A stretch of DNA of 64,000 nt from Thermomonas sp. HDW16 (GCF_011302915.1 NZ_CP049872.1:558001-622000), one strand, 5' to 3'. Shown: positions 8,394 to 21,266, counted from the first letter of the stretch. The notes: generated from the sequence alone by a model not told the origin. Program-made: numbers and translations.

Positions 8394-9758
8394 ATGTCCG
8401 GACCCAGCAGCGCCAACGACACCCCGATCACCGACTACCGGCAACTGGTCGACGTCATGGCCTCCGGCGAAAAGCCGCGCGAGGCGTGGCGGATCGGCAC
8501 CGAGCACGAGAAATTCGGTTTCCGCCTGGATGACCTGCGTCCGCCGCAGTTCGACGGCGACCGCGGGATCGAAGCCTTGTTGAAAGGCTTGACCCGGTTC
8601 GACTGGGCGCCATATGAAGAGCACGGCAAGGTCATCGCGCTGACCAAGGACATGGCCTCGGTGACGCTGGAGCCGGCCGGTCAGTTGGAACTGTCCGGCG
8701 CGCCGGTCGAAACCATCCACGACACCTGCAAGGAAGTCGGCGGCCATCTGCGCGAAGTGCGCGAGATCGCGGATGAGTTGCAACTTGGTTTCCTCGGCAT
8801 GGGCTTCCAGCCGAAGTGGCGCCGCGATGAGATGCCGTGGATGCCGAAGGGCCGCTACAAGATCATGCGCGAGTACATGCCCAAGGTCGGCACGCTGGGC
8901 CTGGACATGATGACCCGCACCTGCACGGTGCAGGTGAACCTGGACTACGCCTCCGAAGCGGACATGGTGAAGAAGTTCCGGGTGTCGCTGGCATTGCAGC
9001 CCATTGCCACCGCGCTGTTCGCCGATTCGCCGTTCACCGACGGCCAGCCGAACGGCTACCTCAGCTACCGCTCGCATATCTGGACGGATACCGATGCCGG
9101 CCGCACCGGCATGCTCGATTTCGTGTTCGAGGACGGCTTCGGCTACGAACGCTACGTCGATTACCTGCTCGACGTGCCGATGTATTTCAGTTATCGCGAT
9201 GGCGAATACATCGACGCCAGCGGCAAGTCGTTCCGCAAGTTCCTGCGTGGCGAACTGGACGTGTTGCCCGGCGCGCTGCCGACCCTGCGCGACTGGAACG
9301 ACCACATGACCACCGCGTTCCCGGAAGTGCGGCTGAAGAAGTTCCTGGAAATGCGCGGCGCCGATGCCGGCCCGTGGAGTCGCCTGTGTGCATTGCCGGC
9401 ATTCTGGGTGGGCCTGCTGTACGACGATGCGGCGCTGGATGCGGCCTGGGACCTGGTCAAGGATTTCTCGATGGCCGAGCGCAATGCGTTGCGCGATGGC
9501 GTGCCGAAGTTTGCGCTGAAGACGCCGTTCCGCGACGGCACGCTGCGCGATATCGCGATCGAAGCGTTGAAGATTTCCCATGCGGGCCTGCGCCGCCGCG
9601 CGCGTGCCGATGCCTGCGGCGTGGATGAATCCGGCTTCATCGAACCGTTGCTGGAAATCGCCGACGCCAACCAGACGCCCGCCGAGCAAAAGCTTGCGCT
9701 GTTCCATGGCGAATGGAAGGGCAACGTGGATCCGGTGTTCCGCGAGTTCGCGTACTGA
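8394..9758 (+). CDS. gshA: Glutamate-cysteine ligase, plant/proteobacterial type
   Basis: First step of glutathione synthesis: ATP-dependent joining of L-glutamate and L-cysteine. The 454-residue protein resembles the plant-type GCL found in alpha- and xanthomonad proteobacteria rather than E. coli GshA. It shows GTEHEKFGF near 36-43, SVTLEPAGQLELSG near 89-102 and the TRTCTVQVNLDY segment near 174-185. The start has AAGGATG seven bases upstream. It is the first of four plus-strand genes with ppc, frmA and fghA; glutathione is the cofactor of the last two. Confidence 0.9.
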   Translation: MSGPSSANDTPITDYRQLVDVMASGEKPREAWRIGTEHEKFGFRLDDLRPPQFDGDRGIEALLKGLTRFDWAPYEEHGKVIALTKDMASVTLEPAGQLELSGAPVETIHDTCKEVGGHLREVREIADELQLGFLGMGFQPKWRRDEMPWMPKGRYKIMREYMPKVGTLGLDMMTRTCTVQVNLDYASEADMVKKFRVSLALQPIATALFADSPFTDGQPNGYLSYRSHIWTDTDAGRTGMLDFVFEDGFGYERYVDYLLDVPMYFSYRDGEYIDASGKSFRKFLRGELDVLPGALPTLRDWNDHMTTAFPEVRLKKFLEMRGADAGPWSRLCALPAFWVGLLYDDAALDAAWDLVKDFSMAERNALRDGVPKFALKTPFRDGTLRDIAIEALKISHAGLRRRARADACGVDESGFIEPLLEIADANQTPAEQKLALFHGEWKGNVDPVFREFAY

Positions 9759-9832
9759 ACGGATTCGCCGGCGAATTGGTCGCAACGGAAACCGATGCTG
9801 CACTGCCGCATGAAACCCGTTAGCCTGCGGGG

Positions 9833-12562
9833 ATGACACCCGCCAAGAGCCCACTTCGCGAACAACTCGATTTCGCCGACACCGACATCCTGCTGCGCGA
9901 TGACGTGCGCAGGCTGGGCGCGATGGTCGGCGACATGCTGGCCGAGCAGGTCTCGGATGCCTTCCTAGAACACGTGGAGCAGGTACGGCGCATCGCCATC
10001 GCGCGACGCGAACAGGGCGAGCCGATCGATGCATTGGCCGCGCGGCTTGCGGACGTGCCACTGGACGATGCCGAAGCCTTGGTGCGCGCGTTCGCTGCCT
10101 ACTTCGGTGCCACCAACCTGGCCGAGCGCGTGCATCGCATCCGTCGTCGCCGCGATTACCAGCGGCTGGCCGATGCCCCGCAACCTGGCGGGCTGCAGGC
10201 CGTGCTGCGCGCCTTGCGCGAAGCCGGCGTCGGCCTGGCCGAACTGCAGGCGTTGCTGGAACGCATGTGCATCGAGCCGGTGTTCACCGCGCATCCAACC
10301 GAGGCGATCCGTCGCGCGCTGTTGTTGAAGGAACGCACCGTGGTCGAGCGGCTCATCGCCGACATCGACCGCGGTCGCACACCCATCGAGCGCGTGGCCG
10401 ACGATGCGCGCATCCGCCAATCGTTGACCACGGCCTGGCAGACCACCGAGGCACCACCGCACAAGCCCAGCGTGGCCGACGAGGTGGAGCACATCGGTTT
10501 CTATCTTTCCAGCGTGCTGTATCGCGTGTTGCCGGTGTTCTACGAAAGTTTCATCGACGCGATTGAAGCCGTGTATGGCGAACGGATCGTGTTGCCGTCG
10601 TTGCTGCGCTTCGGTACCTGGGTCGGCGGCGACATGGACGGTAATCCGAACGTCGGCGCCGGCACCATGCACGATGCGCTGGCCGCGCAACGCAAGCTTG
10701 CGCTGGCTTGCTACCTGAGTGACCTGCGCGCGCTGGGCGACAGCCTGACCCAGAGCCGTGAGCGAACCGGCTTCGACGCGGCGATCGAAACCCGCGCCGC
10801 CGAACACCGCGCGTTGTTCCCCGAGGGCGCGGTGCGTTCGCGTCCTCGGCTGGCGGATATGCCCTACCGGCAATTGCTGTGGGCGATGCGCGCGCGCCTG
10901 CACGCGACCGAGAGCGGCGATGCCGGCGCGTATCCGGATGCCGCTGCGTTCATCGACGATCTCGAATTGATCGATGCCAGCCTGGCCGCCCATCGTGGCG
11001 AACATGCCGGCCGCTTCGCCCTGCAGCGCGTGCTGTGGCGTGCGAAGACCTTCGGTTTCCACATGGCGGCGCTGGACTTGCGCCAGGATTCGGCAGCGCA
11101 CGACGAGGCACTGGGCGCGCTGGAAGGCGGCATCGACTGGAGCGAGTCGCCATTGCAGGCGCGCATCGATCACCTGCATGCGCTGATCCAAGGCGCGTCG
11201 GTGGCATCGCCCGATGCGCAGGCTGCGCAGTCGACGCTGGATGTGTTCCGCAGCGTGCGCGAATTGCGTGCAACGCTGGGCGAGCATGCGTTCGGCCCGT
11301 ACATCATCAGCATGAGCCGCACTGCCGCCGATGCGCTGGCGGTGCTGGCGCTGGCGCGCATTGCCGGCTGCGTGGAGCATTCCGTTGAGAAGCGGGATGC
11401 GGTGCCGCTCGATGTCGCGCCACTGTTCGAAACGGTGGACGACCTCGATGCCGCGCCAGCGGTGATGCGCGCATTGTTCGCCGATCCGATTTACCGCGCG
11501 CATCTCGCCGTACGCGGAAACCGGCAGACGGTCATGCTGGGCTACAGCGACAGCGCCAAGGATGGCGGCCTGCTGGCCTCGCGCTGGGCCTTGCAGCGCG
11601 CGCAGGTGGAACTGCTGGAGCTGGCGCGCGAGGCCGGCGTGTCCATCGTGTTCTTCCATGGCCGTGGCGGTTCGGTGAGCCGCGGCGGCGGCAAGACCGA
11701 ACGCGCGATCATCGCCGCGCCGCGTGGCTCGGTGGACGGGCGCATGCGCGTGACCGAACAGGGCGAGGTGATCCATCGCAAGTACGGCATCCGCGCACTC
11801 GCGCTGCGCAACCTGGAACAGATGACCGGCGCGGTGTTGCGCGCATCCTTGCGCCCGCGCCCACCGGAGCCGCGCGAAAGTGCGTGGCGCGCATTGGCGG
11901 CGGAATTGGCGACGGTCTCGCGCACGCACTACCGGGCACTTGTGCACGAACATGCGGATTTCCCGGCGTATTTCCGCGCCGCCACGCCGATCGACGTGAT
12001 CGAACGCCTGCATATCGGTTCGCGACCCTCGCGCCGCCGTGATGGTGGCATCGCCAACCTGCGCGCGATTCCGTGGGTGTTCGCCTGGTCGCAGAACCGC
12101 TCCGGCCTGACTGGCTGGTACGGCCTGGGTACCGCGCTGCGTCACGGCATCGACACCAATGGCCTCGATGCCATGACGGCGATGGCGCGCGATTGGCCGT
12201 TCTTCGCGGCACTGGTCGACGATGTGGAGATGCTGATGGCGAAGTCGGACATCGCCATCTTCGAGCGTTATTCACGGCTGGCCGGCGACTTGCACGCGGC
12301 GTTCTTCCCCGGCATCGCCGCCGAGTTTGAACGCACCCGCGAGGCGATCCTTGCGATCAAGCAAAGCGACGAACTACTGGAGAACGATTATCGGTTGCGG
12401 CTGTCGATTCGCCTGCGCAATCCCTATGTCGATCCGATCAGCCTGCTGCAAGTCGACCTGTTGCAACGCTGGCGCGCCAGCGATCGCGCGGATGAAGATT
12501 TGCTGCGCGCGCTGGTCGCCACCGTCAACGGCATCTCGGCGGGCATCCAGAACACCGGTTGA
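9833..12562 (+). CDS. ppc: Phosphoenolpyruvate carboxylase
   Basis: Carboxylates phosphoenolpyruvate to oxaloacetate and replenishes the citric acid cycle. Full length (909 residues). Signature motifs are intact: FTAHPTEA with the catalytic histidine, GGDMDGNPNV, the glycine-rich loop FHGRGGSVSRGGG, and the conserved C-terminal end in ...ISAGIQNTG. The gene starts 74 bases after gshA. Regulation is probably allosteric, as usual for the family; nothing specific is seen in the DNA. Confidence 0.96.
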   Translation: MTPAKSPLREQLDFADTDILLRDDVRRLGAMVGDMLAEQVSDAFLEHVEQVRRIAIARREQGEPIDALAARLADVPLDDAEALVRAFAAYFGATNLAERVHRIRRRRDYQRLADAPQPGGLQAVLRALREAGVGLAELQALLERMCIEPVFTAHPTEAIRRALLLKERTVVERLIADIDRGRTPIERVADDARIRQSLTTAWQTTEAPPHKPSVADEVEHIGFYLSSVLYRVLPVFYESFIDAIEAVYGERIVLPSLLRFGTWVGGDMDGNPNVGAGTMHDALAAQRKLALACYLSDLRALGDSLTQSRERTGFDAAIETRAAEHRALFPEGAVRSRPRLADMPYRQLLWAMRARLHATESGDAGAYPDAAAFIDDLELIDASLAAHRGEHAGRFALQRVLWRAKTFGFHMAALDLRQDSAAHDEALGALEGGIDWSESPLQARIDHLHALIQGASVASPDAQAAQSTLDVFRSVRELRATLGEHAFGPYIISMSRTAADALAVLALARIAGCVEHSVEKRDAVPLDVAPLFETVDDLDAAPAVMRALFADPIYRAHLAVRGNRQTVMLGYSDSAKDGGLLASRWALQRAQVELLELAREAGVSIVFFHGRGGSVSRGGGKTERAIIAAPRGSVDGRMRVTEQGEVIHRKYGIRALALRNLEQMTGAVLRASLRPRPPEPRESAWRALAAELATVSRTHYRALVHEHADFPAYFRAATPIDVIERLHIGSRPSRRRDGGIANLRAIPWVFAWSQNRSGLTGWYGLGTALRHGIDTNGLDAMTAMARDWPFFAALVDDVEMLMAKSDIAIFERYSRLAGDLHAAFFPGIAAEFERTREAILAIKQSDELLENDYRLRLSIRLRNPYVDPISLLQVDLLQRWRASDRADEDLLRALVATVNGISAGIQNTG

Positions 12563-13719
<1,157 letters not shown>

Positions 13720-13720
<1 letters not shown>

Positions 13721-14553
13721 TGCAACGGATCGAACACCGCGCCTGCTTCGGCGGCTGGCAAGACGTATACGAACACGCATCGAGCACGTTGGATTGCACG
13801 ATGCGCTTCGCCATTTACTTGCCGCCGCAGGCCGCGCACGGCCCGGTGCCGGTGCTGTACTGGCTGTCGGGCCTGACCTGCACCGAGCAGAACTTCATCA
13901 CCAAGGCCGGTGCGCAGCGCTATGCGGCGGAACACGGCATCGCCATCGTCGCGCCGGATACCAGCCCGCGCGGCGACAACGTGGCCGATGCCGACGGCTA
14001 CGACCTCGGTAAGGGTGCGGGCTTCTACGTCAACGCCACGCAGGCGCCGTGGGCCGCGCATTACCGCATGTACGACTACGTGGTCGATGAACTGCCGGCC
14101 TTGATCGAGGCGAATTTCCCGGTCACCGATGCGCGCGCGATCAGCGGGCATTCGATGGGCGGGCATGGCGCGCTGGTCATCGCGTTGCGCAATCCGAGGC
14201 GCTATCGCAGCGTGTCGGCGTTTTCGCCGATCGTCGCGCCCTCAACGGTGCCCTGGGGCGAAAAGGCGTTCACGGCGTATCTGGGCGATGACCGCGAGGC
14301 GTGGCGGCAGTACGACGCCACTGCGCTGGTCTCCGGCGGTTTGGCGGAGCGCCTGCCGCTGCTGATCGAGCAGGGCGATGCCGACGAATTCCTCGACGGC
14401 CAGTTGCGCCCGTGGTTGCTGCAAGGTGCGGCTGAAGCTTCGGGTCACCCGTTGACGTTGCGCATGCAACCCGGCTACGACCACAGCTATTACTTCATCG
14501 CCAGTTTCATCGGCGAGCACATTGCGCATCACGCAGCAGCGCTGCGGCGCTGA
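13720..14553 (+). CDS. fghA: S-formylglutathione hydrolase
   Basis: Second step of formaldehyde detoxification: hydrolyses S-formylglutathione to formate and glutathione. An alpha/beta-hydrolase of 277 residues, usual length. The nucleophile S145 lies in GHSMGGHGA; an Asp at 220 or 222 (QGDADEF) and H255 (PGYDHSYYF) complete the triad. The oxyanion region shows [11 protein letters not shown]. It starts on the last base of the frmA stop codon. It converges on the DUF71 gene with four bases between the stops. Confidence 0.95.
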
Positions 14554-14557
14554 AGTT

Positions 14558-15235
14558 TCAGGTCAGGACGAAGTCTGTATAGGCGAAGCGCCCATCACGC
14601 AGCACGGTCTGAGCACGTTCGATGGCGATGGGTGCGGTGAACATCGGGCCGGCGTGCACGCAGGTATGGAATTCGCCGCGCTCGCCGCAGGGATCGATGC
14701 CAACCGGCAGGTCGTCGAGCAGTCGCGCATCGAAGGCGCGGCCGGCGAATGCGGCATCGAGCTGGGTGGTGTCCACGCAGCACAGGTTGGCACGCAGGCC
14801 GCCATCGAACATCTCGCGGGCCAGTCGCGTGGTATCGCTGCCGAACAGCGGGTAATGCGGGGTCCAGCCCAGCCGCGCGCAAAGCGCATCGCGGTAGGCC
14901 TTGATGTCTTCGAGGAACAGGTCGCCGAAGGCGATGTCGCGAAGCCCCGGCCAGCGGGTTTGCGCGCGAAACAGGGCATCGGCGAAGGCCGCTTCGTAAT
15001 GTGCGTTGTCCGCACGCTTCGGTATCCGCGCTTCGATCACCGGCAGGCCGGTCGCGCGTGCCTGTGCGTGCAGCACATCGACGCGGATGCCCTGCATCGA
15101 GATGCGTTCGTACTCATCGGTGATCGTGGTGACGAGCGCGACGACTTCGACATCATCGCGCTGGCGCAGGACATGCAATGTCCACGCGGCGTCTTTGCCA
15201 CCGCTCCATGAAAGCAGGACGGGCGTGCGCACCAC
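14558..15235 (-). CDS. ATP-binding DUF71 / diphthine-ammonia ligase family protein
   Basis: PP-loop ATPase of the DUF71 (Dph6/MJ0570) family, 225 residues. The ATP-pyrophosphatase loop SWSGGKD is at 9-15 and the family motif GERGEFHT lies in the C-terminal third. In eukaryotes and archaea the family makes diphthamide; bacteria lack diphthamide, so the bacterial substrate is unknown. The start is GTG (15235, or the next codon, also GTG). It lies 12 bases after a small hypothetical gene on the same strand, probably an operon. Confidence 0.85.
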   Translation of the reverse strand: MVRTPVLLSWSGGKDAAWTLHVLRQRDDVEVVALVTTITDEYERISMQGIRVDVLHAQARATGLPVIEARIPKRADNAHYEAAFADALFRAQTRWPGLRDIAFGDLFLEDIKAYRDALCARLGWTPHYPLFGSDTTRLAREMFDGGLRANLCCVDTTQLDAAFAGRAFDARLLDDLPVGIDPCGERGEFHTCVHAGPMFTAPIAIERAQTVLRDGRFAYTDFVLT

Positions 15236-15247
15236 TAGGCGCAGCGA

Positions 15248-15586
15248 TCAGGCGGCGGTCACGTCGCGCAGTTGCCAGCCATTACCCGCGAGCAGGCCCA
15301 GGCGCTGGCGCATCACCGCCGACGGTAGCGTGGTGGTCACCACCAGTGCGGCGTGCAGATCGTCTTGGCTACCGGTGACCAGCGCATTCGGGTCGGTGGC
15401 GCCGAGCGCGGGATCGACATCATCCGGGTCGTCCTGCTGCGCTCGCCAGCGCTCGAATAGCGCATCGCCACGAAGGGCATCCTGCAATTCACCCGCCATG
15501 CCCTCCGGGCTTTCCGAGCGGAACGCCAGTGCGGCATCGGAACCGCGAGCATGGCCGGGCAGGCTGATGTAGTAACGGGTGGGCAT
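15248..15586 (-). CDS. Small hypothetical protein
   Basis: Unrecognised 112-residue soluble protein beginning MPTRYYISLPGHARG. The ATG at 15586 was chosen because AGGA lies six bases before it; other in-frame starts lie at 15592 and 15607. It is acidic in the middle (QQDDPDDVDP) with alternating hydrophobic stretches suggesting an alpha/beta fold, and has no membrane segment or signal peptide. It is followed at 12 bases by the DUF71 gene. Confidence 0.65.
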   Translation of the reverse strand: MPTRYYISLPGHARGSDAALAFRSESPEGMAGELQDALRGDALFERWRAQQDDPDDVDPALGATDPNALVTGSQDDLHAALVVTTTLPSAVMRQRLGLLAGNGWQLRDVTAA

Positions 15587-15657
15587 GTGCATTCCTGGTG
15601 TCGACAAGGCGCACAGGTTAACGCCGGCGCGTTAGCCCGGCGTGGTTGCGGCGGGCA

Positions 15658-16599
15658 TCATTCGAATTTGGCGGGTTCCGCGGCGAAGCCAACCACCAAT
15701 CCCCCTTGGCCAACATTGACCATGCCGGACAGGCTCATCAGGCTTTCGAACATTTCGACGTTGTGCTCGGCACAGGTGTCGCGCAGGCGCTGGTAGCCGG
15801 GCAGGGTGCGCATCTTGTCGAGGTCGCCGCCGTAGCTCAGGGACATGGTGGGGGTCATTAACCCGGCGCGCACGCGGCTTGCGGCGAAATCGAACAATTT
15901 TTCGGCTGCGGCCTCGAAGCCTTTCACCTTTGCGACCGGGCCAGTCTCGCCGCGGTTGCAGTAGAGGATCGGCTTGATGTCGAGCGCCGTGCCCAGGGTC
16001 GCGCTGAAGAAGCTGATGCTCTTGTCGCCGCGACGCTTGATGCGGTTGCGCATGTAGTGCAGGTCCGGCGGCACCATGTAGCCTTGGGTGTACAGCGCCA
16101 GGTGCTCAAGCCGGGAACGGATCTTCGGTGCGCCTTCACCGGCGGCGCGCAGGCGCGCAGCCTCAATGGCCATCACGCCAACCGCGGCAAACACGTTCTG
16201 GCTGTCGATCACCCGCAGCGAGAACGGCGTGCTGTTGCCGGCTGCCGCCCGCACCGGCTTGTAGTCGTTGAGGATGGTGTAGCTGGCCTGCATCGCGTTG
16301 TCGAAGATGCCGCTGCGCGAGCGTGTGGTGCAGATGCAGAACACGTAGTCGTAGTCCAGCACCAGCTTGGACAGGAACAGGTCGTGCACCTGTTGCACGG
16401 TGTAGGGCGTGGTGTCGGCTTCGACCGCGCGTGCGGCGGTTTCGCCGGTGAGGAAGTTGCGCGTCGCGTCCTCGTTGCGCATGTCGGCCAGCACTGCCTG
16501 CCCGATCTGCACGGTGACCGGCAGGATGGTGACGTGTTCCTGTTCGATGAAGTCCATCGGCACGTCGCATGCCGAATCCACCACGATGCCAATGCGCAT
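15658..16599 (-). CDS. DegV family fatty-acid-binding protein
   Basis: DegV-fold protein of 313 residues. Family members bind a fatty acid or its acyl phosphate and in Firmicutes hand it to fatty acid kinase; the bacterial partner here is not evident. Visible family features are the N-terminal VVDSACDVP (cf. DSxxDLP) and SRSGIFDNAMQAS. The sequence is longer and more divergent than typical DegV. The ATG at 16599, preceded by GGGGGA, is preferred over a start four codons upstream. Confidence 0.8.
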   Translation of the reverse strand: MRIGIVVDSACDVPMDFIEQEHVTILPVTVQIGQAVLADMRNEDATRNFLTGETAARAVEADTTPYTVQQVHDLFLSKLVLDYDYVFCICTTRSRSGIFDNAMQASYTILNDYKPVRAAAGNSTPFSLRVIDSQNVFAAVGVMAIEAARLRAAGEGAPKIRSRLEHLALYTQGYMVPPDLHYMRNRIKRRGDKSISFFSATLGTALDIKPILYCNRGETGPVAKVKGFEAAAEKLFDFAASRVRAGLMTPTMSLSYGGDLDKMRTLPGYQRLRDTCAEHNVEMFESLMSLSGMVNVGQGGLVVGFAAEPAKFE

Positions 16600-16753
16600 G
16601 ACGTCCCCCAACCCCCGGTTCAGTAACGGAGACCGTACCGCAACTCGAGCCCGGTTGCATGTGGCAAAGCGGCATGGCCGCCTGCCGTGGTGCTGGCAAT
16701 GATTGACCTGCGTCGCAGTTTTCCCGAGTGGAACGCGCGCATGTCCGATATTG

Positions 16754-17161
16754 TCAGTGCCACAACCCCAGGATCAGGCCGTACAGGGTGAATTGCAGGG
16801 TGTGGTAGCCGCCGTCGATCAGCCACAGCTTGAAGCTTCGGCCGGCAAAGGCGTAGTTGATGCCGAAACTCATCGCGACATAGGCCAGGCCGGTGAGGAA
16901 ACCGGCATGCACGGCGATGAACAGCGGCGGATCCGGGCGCAGGATGATCGCGAACGCGGCGGCGGCGATCAGTGCGGCGATGAAGGCGGTACCGAAGACC
17001 TTTGCTGGATGTCCCTTCGGCGGCGCATCCGGATCCATGCCGTTTTCCCGGCACCAGGCCTTCTTGAACAGCGGCCCGTACCACAGGCCGCCGAGCAGGA
17101 AGGCGGAGACCGCCGCCGCGATGACCGCCAGCCAGTTGACGTCGACGAAATTCGGACCCAT
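16754..17161 (-). CDS. DUF1761 family membrane protein
   Basis: Small integral membrane protein of 135 residues with four predicted helices (about 10-28, 57-75, 80-100, 112-133). The N-terminal VNWLAVIAAAVSAFLLGGLWYGPLF is typical of DUF1761 (shown here only as a family hallmark around residues 8-32). Function unknown. It lies 12 bases downstream of the amidohydrolase-like gene on the same strand and is probably the last gene of a three-gene operon starting at 19830. Confidence 0.8.
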   Translation of the reverse strand: MGPNFVDVNWLAVIAAAVSAFLLGGLWYGPLFKKAWCRENGMDPDAPPKGHPAKVFGTAFIAALIAAAAFAIILRPDPPLFIAVHAGFLTGLAYVAMSFGINYAFAGRSFKLWLIDGGYHTLQFTLYGLILGLWH

Positions 17162-17173
17162 GGCGTTGCTCCT

Positions 17174-18447
17174 TCAGCGTGCGTCGTTGGGATAGGCGCG
17201 CGGCAAACCGGTGTCGCCGTGCAGGTAACGATCGCGCAGTTCGGTCTGGCGCGAGCGCATCGGGATCGCGCGGCCGTCCAGCCAGACCTGTTGCGCCACG
17301 TTGGCGACATCCAGCGGATCGCCGCTCCACAGCACCAGGTCGGCGCGCTGGCCGACGGCAATCGTGCCGAGTTCATCGCTCACGCCGAAGCTGTTGGCCG
17401 GCACCGAGGTCAGCCCGGCCAGTGCAGCTTCCCACGGCAGGCCGTTGGCCACTGCATTGCCCGCCAACTGGCGGATCTTGCGCGCGTTGTGCGAGGCGTC
17501 GCCGGCTTGCGAGAACGAGACGCGCACGCCCGCCGCGTGCATGCGCGCGGCGTTTTCCAGCGTGGCACCGATCTCGTCGAAATCCGCCGGAAGGTCGGCC
17601 AGCGCATCGACGAACACCGGCACGTTGGCGGCGGCGAGTTGCGGCGCGACTTTCCAGCCTTCGGTCGCGCCAAGCAGGGCGATGTTGACTCCGCGCTGCT
17701 TCGACCAACGCAGCAGACGGGCGATGTCGGCCGCGCGCTGGATGCGCACCAGCACCCGTCCGCCACCACCGAAGTATTTCGCCAGCGTGGTGCGGCCGGC
17801 AGGCGTCAGCAAGGCGAATTGCGAATCCTGCGGAATGCGCCCGCGCACTTCATCGATCAGTTGGTCGAGCAGCATCCATTGCGCCGCGCGCGAACTGCCG
17901 CTGAGGTTGGCGCCATCGCCGCCCAGGGTGACGAACAGGATGCGCGGACCGATCGCGTCCAGGCTGCCATCCAGGCGAACGCTACCGCCCTGTCCACCGA
18001 TGAAGGAGCCGCCGGCGCGGGTGCCGGCCGACAACAACGTCCAGCCGATGCCCTCCACCCGTGCCACCGGGATCAAGATCGATTCCGGGTTGTAGGCCAG
18101 GGTGACGTCGAACTCCGGGCGCACCTGCATGTCGGCGGCATTCGCACCCAGCGCCAGCGTGTTGTCCACCGTCGCGGATTCGCCGGAGACTTCCTCCACG
18201 CCGATATCGGTGACGCCGCCGAACAGGGCCGGCGTCAGCGGCTTGCCCTGTGCATCGATCACCGTCGCGCTGCCCGCAGGCAGGCCATTGCCCACCGCGG
18301 CGATGCGACCGTTGCGCACCAGCACGTCGGCCGCTTGCAGGGTGCCGCGCGCGCTGGCGGTATGCACGGTGGCATTGCGGATCAGCATGTCTTGCGCGGA
18401 TGCAACACCGCAGGCAGCCAACAAGGCCGCGACCAGAACCAGGCGCC

Positions 18448-18451
<4 letters not shown>
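17174..18451 (-). CDS. Secreted amidohydrolase-like protein lacking the HxH metal motif
   Basis: Exported 425-residue paralogue of the neighbouring amidohydrolase. It has a signal peptide (cut near ASA-QD, residue 20), then the composite beta domain typical of the superfamily (RNATVHTASARG, VLVRNGRIAAVG) and the C-terminal GQRADLVLWSGDP signature. Where active members have PGxxDxHxH, this protein reads LTPALFGGVTDIG (72-84), so the first two metal ligands are absent. It may be non-catalytic, bind a partner, or use another site. The start overlaps the upstream gene by four bases (ATGA). Confidence 0.82.
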
Positions 18452-19830
<1,379 letters not shown>

Positions 19831-19954
19831 CAATGTCCCCAACACACGGCGTGCGATGCCGAACCGTAACCCGGGTCGCGCCCATCCGCCACATGACCGA
19901 GGTCATGGGTGTGGGAAACTAGGGGTCGCATAACAACAAGAATCCGGAGACGAC

Positions 19955-20731
19955 ATGAAGGACAAGAACGAGATCGTCGACAACTGGCTGCCGCGTTACA
20001 CGGGCGTGCCGCTGGACGGCTTCGGCGAGCACATCCTGCTGACCAATTTCGGTGGCTACCTCGGGCATTTCGCCGAGATGACAGGCGCGCCCATCGTCGG
20101 CCTGGACCGGCCGATGCCAAGCGCGACTGCAGACGGCATCACCATGATCAACTTCGGCATGGGCAGCCCGAACGCGGCGACGATGATGGACCTGCTGTCC
20201 GCGATCATGCCGAAGGCGGTGCTGTTCCTCGGCAAATGCGGTGGCCTGAAGAAGAAGAACCAGTTGGGCGACCTGGTGCTGCCGATCGCCGCGATCCGCG
20301 GCGAAGGCACCAGCAACGACTACCTGCCGCCGGAAGTGCCGGCGCTGCCCGCATTCGCCATGCAGCGCGTGATCTCCACCACCATCCGCGACATGGAGCT
20401 GGATTACTGGACCGGCACCGTCTACACCACCAACCGCCGGGTCTGGGAGCACGACGAGGAGTTCAAGGAGAAGCTGCGCGCGATGCGTTGCATGGCGATC
20501 GACATGGAAACCGCCACCGTGTTCGCCGCCGGTTTCGCCAACCGTATTCCCACCGGTGCGCTGCTGCTGGTCAGCGACCAGCCAATGATCCCGGAAGGCG
20601 TCAAGACCGAAGCCTCAGACGCCAAGGTCTCCGCCGACTACGTGCAGAACCACATCAAGGTCGGCATCGAGTCGCTCAAGCTGATCCGCCGCCACGGCAA
20701 GTCGGTGCGCCACTTGAGGTTCGACGAATGA
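19955..20731 (+). CDS. amn: AMP nucleosidase (short, phosphorylase-superfamily type)
   Basis: Hydrolyses AMP to adenine and ribose 5-phosphate. The 258-residue protein matches the short AMP nucleosidase form seen in Bacteroidetes and some xanthomonads rather than the about 480-residue E. coli Amn. Visible are LFLGKCGGLKKKNQLGD (90-106), the substrate-binding MAIDMETATVFAAGF and the catalytic aspartate region LLLVSDQPM. RBS CGGAG lies eight bases before the ATG. The last bases overlap the start of the DUF924 gene (ATGA). Confidence 0.88.
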   Translation: MKDKNEIVDNWLPRYTGVPLDGFGEHILLTNFGGYLGHFAEMTGAPIVGLDRPMPSATADGITMINFGMGSPNAATMMDLLSAIMPKAVLFLGKCGGLKKKNQLGDLVLPIAAIRGEGTSNDYLPPEVPALPAFAMQRVISTTIRDMELDYWTGTVYTTNRRVWEHDEEFKEKLRAMRCMAIDMETATVFAAGFANRIPTGALLLVSDQPMIPEGVKTEASDAKVSADYVQNHIKVGIESLKLIRRHGKSVRHLRFDE

Positions 20732-21266
20732 GCATCGCGCCGCGCGATGTGGTGGATTTCTGGCGCGATGCCGGCATGGCCAAGTGGTTCCGTGGCGGCG
20801 ATGCGTTCGATGCCGAATGCCGTGCGCAATTCCTCGATGCGCACCATGCCGCTGCGCGTCGCGAGTACGAACACTGGATGGACGATGCCGAAGGCGCGTT
20901 GGCGTTGCTGATCCTGCTCGACCAGATCCCGCGCAACGTATTCCGCGACAGCGGCCATGCCTTCGCCACCGATTCGCTGGCGCGGCACTATGCCGTGCGG
21001 GCTATCGAGGCCGGCTTCGATGCACGCAGCGATTGGTCGTTACGCTTGTTCTTCTACCTGCCATTCGAGCATGCCGAAGACATGGCCGACCAGGATCGTT
21101 CGGTCGCACGGATTGCCGCCCTGGGCGATGCCGATTTGCTGGGCTACGCACATGCGCATCGCGAGGTGATCGCGCGTTTCGGCCGCTTCCCGCATCGCAA
21201 TCGCGCGCTGGGACGTATCAATACACCGGACGAGCAAGCCTGGCTGGATGCGGGGGCGGCTTCTGA
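20728..21266 (+). CDS. DUF924 family protein, 3' end disrupted by an apparent one-base deletion
   Basis: Soluble helical protein of the DUF924 family (function unknown; often found near nucleotide genes). Conserved blocks are VVDFWRDAG, LLDQIPRNVFRD, LFFYLPFEHAEDMADQ and ARFGRFPHRNRALGR. The frame stays open past the usual end and on across the opposite gene to 22290. One extra G in the run CGGGGG at 21251-21256 would restore the usual short ending ...LDAGGGF and a TGA at 21264-21266, giving 179 residues. So either a homopolymer error or a real frameshift is present. Coordinates here give the inferred intact gene. Confidence 0.78.

Noticed and set aside
19864..19876. Third ACCCGGGT palindrome, upstream of amn
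   Set aside because: It lacks the following TAAA/AT-rich stretch and second half-site seen before aceE and aceF, so it was not counted as a copy of that element.
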